This document shows positions 63,515-64,000 of a stretch of DNA of 64,000 nt, in pieces (positions within the stretch are counted from its first letter, which is position 1; each line of letters begins with the position of its first letter). The notes under the pieces are model-generated. The model was not told the origin of the DNA. It saw only the letters and a list, made by a program, of their open reading frames with translations, and searched no databases. This DNA comes from Diaporthe sp. PMI_573 (taxonomy: Eukaryota; Ascomycota; Sordariomycetes; Diaporthales; Diaporthaceae). Position numbers and translations under genes: made by a program. The stretch is from the NCBI GenBank assembly GCA_021399435.1, contig JAJTUP010000015.1:496001-560000 (forward strand), given 5' to 3'.

Positions 63515-64000
63515 CTAAACGTACTCAGCACAGATCAAGTCACCGCGGATGTCCATGACCTCAGCAATAGTGACATTAGGGACCAGGCCTGCCATCCACA
63601 GGTTGTGGTCCAGAGTGGTGACGTTCCCCGGGTCACCATTGTTTTCCAAGAGCACGGAGATGGGAAAGATGTAGTCCTCATCAACGAGCAGGTAGTCGAT
63701 CAATGGAACATTGCGCCCGGTCATATCGGCGAGGCGGGTGGAAAGGTCTACAGCTTGCCACTGCCACCAGACGTAGTCCAGATATGTGTGGTGAAGGTAG
63801 AAAAGAGGATCGCCCGGGCTGAGCGTCACATCTAACATCTAATAAAAGACCCAAGTCAGTAAAATCTCACAGCACAGCTGCATTAGGAACCTGCATTAGA
63901 ATGGTGATAGAAGACCAAGCACTCACAACACCACCGACACCTGCGTGGCCGGCTCCATGAGGTTTCGCCTTGTAGCACGTCCATGCCTCTGAGTAATTCG
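63515..64000 (-). CDS. Tyrosinase, C-terminal part (5' partial)
   Basis: Two exon parts are in the window: >64000-63927 and 63838-63515, separated by an 88-nt intron (gtgagt donor, TACTGAC branch site, attag acceptor). The upstream part reads NYSEAWTCYKAKPHGAGHAG and VGGV, and the downstream part MLDVTLSPGDPLFYLHH, then LDYVWWQWQ. This is the CuB half of a type-3 copper centre: the HxxxH pair in PHGAGH and the HH before the WWxWQ helix bind copper. The protein ends with VPLIDYLLVDEDYIFPISVL and GDLICAEYV. Such short fungal tyrosinases are usually secreted and oxidise phenols. The CuA half and start codon lie beyond the window. No damage is visible in the part seen. Confidence 0.88.

Overview
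The window is nuclear DNA from a filamentous ascomycete (Pezizomycotina, probably Sordariomycetes). The signs are short introns (about 50-100 nt) with GTRNGY donors and CTRAC/CTGAC branch points close to the acceptor, GC-rich exons, and typical fungal families: GH15-CBM20 glucoamylase, GH53 galactanase, a HET gene, tyrosinase and a Rab11 GTPase. Exon coordinates below were derived by reading splice signals and checking phase; none is backed by transcript data.

1-10.7 kb: 3' end of an epoxide hydrolase (+), a decayed SDR pseudogene (+), a GH53 galactanase (+), a small tail-rich membrane protein with a probable 1-base frameshift (-), the INO80 subunit Ies2 (-), then a Pex14/17-type peroxin (+). 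10.7-24 kb: a 1428-residue intronless chromodomain protein (-), a 2.1-kb spacer rich in CCTACCTAGGTA-type motifs, the Rab11/Ypt31 GTPase (+), the ribosome-assembly factor BRX1 (+) and an F-box protein (+). 24-32.4 kb: class II histone deacetylase HDA1 with Arb2 domain (+), an RS/RD-rich low-complexity protein (+), and GAPDH (-).

32.4-46.2 kb is a gene-poor accessory stretch. It holds a wrecked HET gene (-), an ankyrin remnant, AT-rich DNA with a TpA-rich, RIP-like look, a short inverted-repeat element, a small secreted cysteine-rich gene that looks frameshifted (+), an atypical SDR lacking the YxxxK motif (-) and a tRNA-derived SINE-like element (-). 46.2-64 kb returns to core genes: UreG (+), a divergent TSR1 (-)/UTP7 (+) ribosome-biogenesis pair, PTH2 (-), nicotinamide riboside kinase (+), glucoamylase (-), SNU66/SART1 (+), a small unknown protein (-), and the 3' part of a tyrosinase (-).

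Links between genes: BRX1, TSR1 and UTP7 act in ribosome assembly, and their upstream regions share an identical 15-mer inside GATA-type palindromes; a third copy of the palindrome precedes the RS-rich gene. Ies2, the chromodomain protein and HDA1 make a loose chromatin group. The best leads are that shared promoter element, the broken cysteine-rich gene, a possible 93-nt cassette exon in the glucoamylase, and the possible HDA1-chromodomain partnership.
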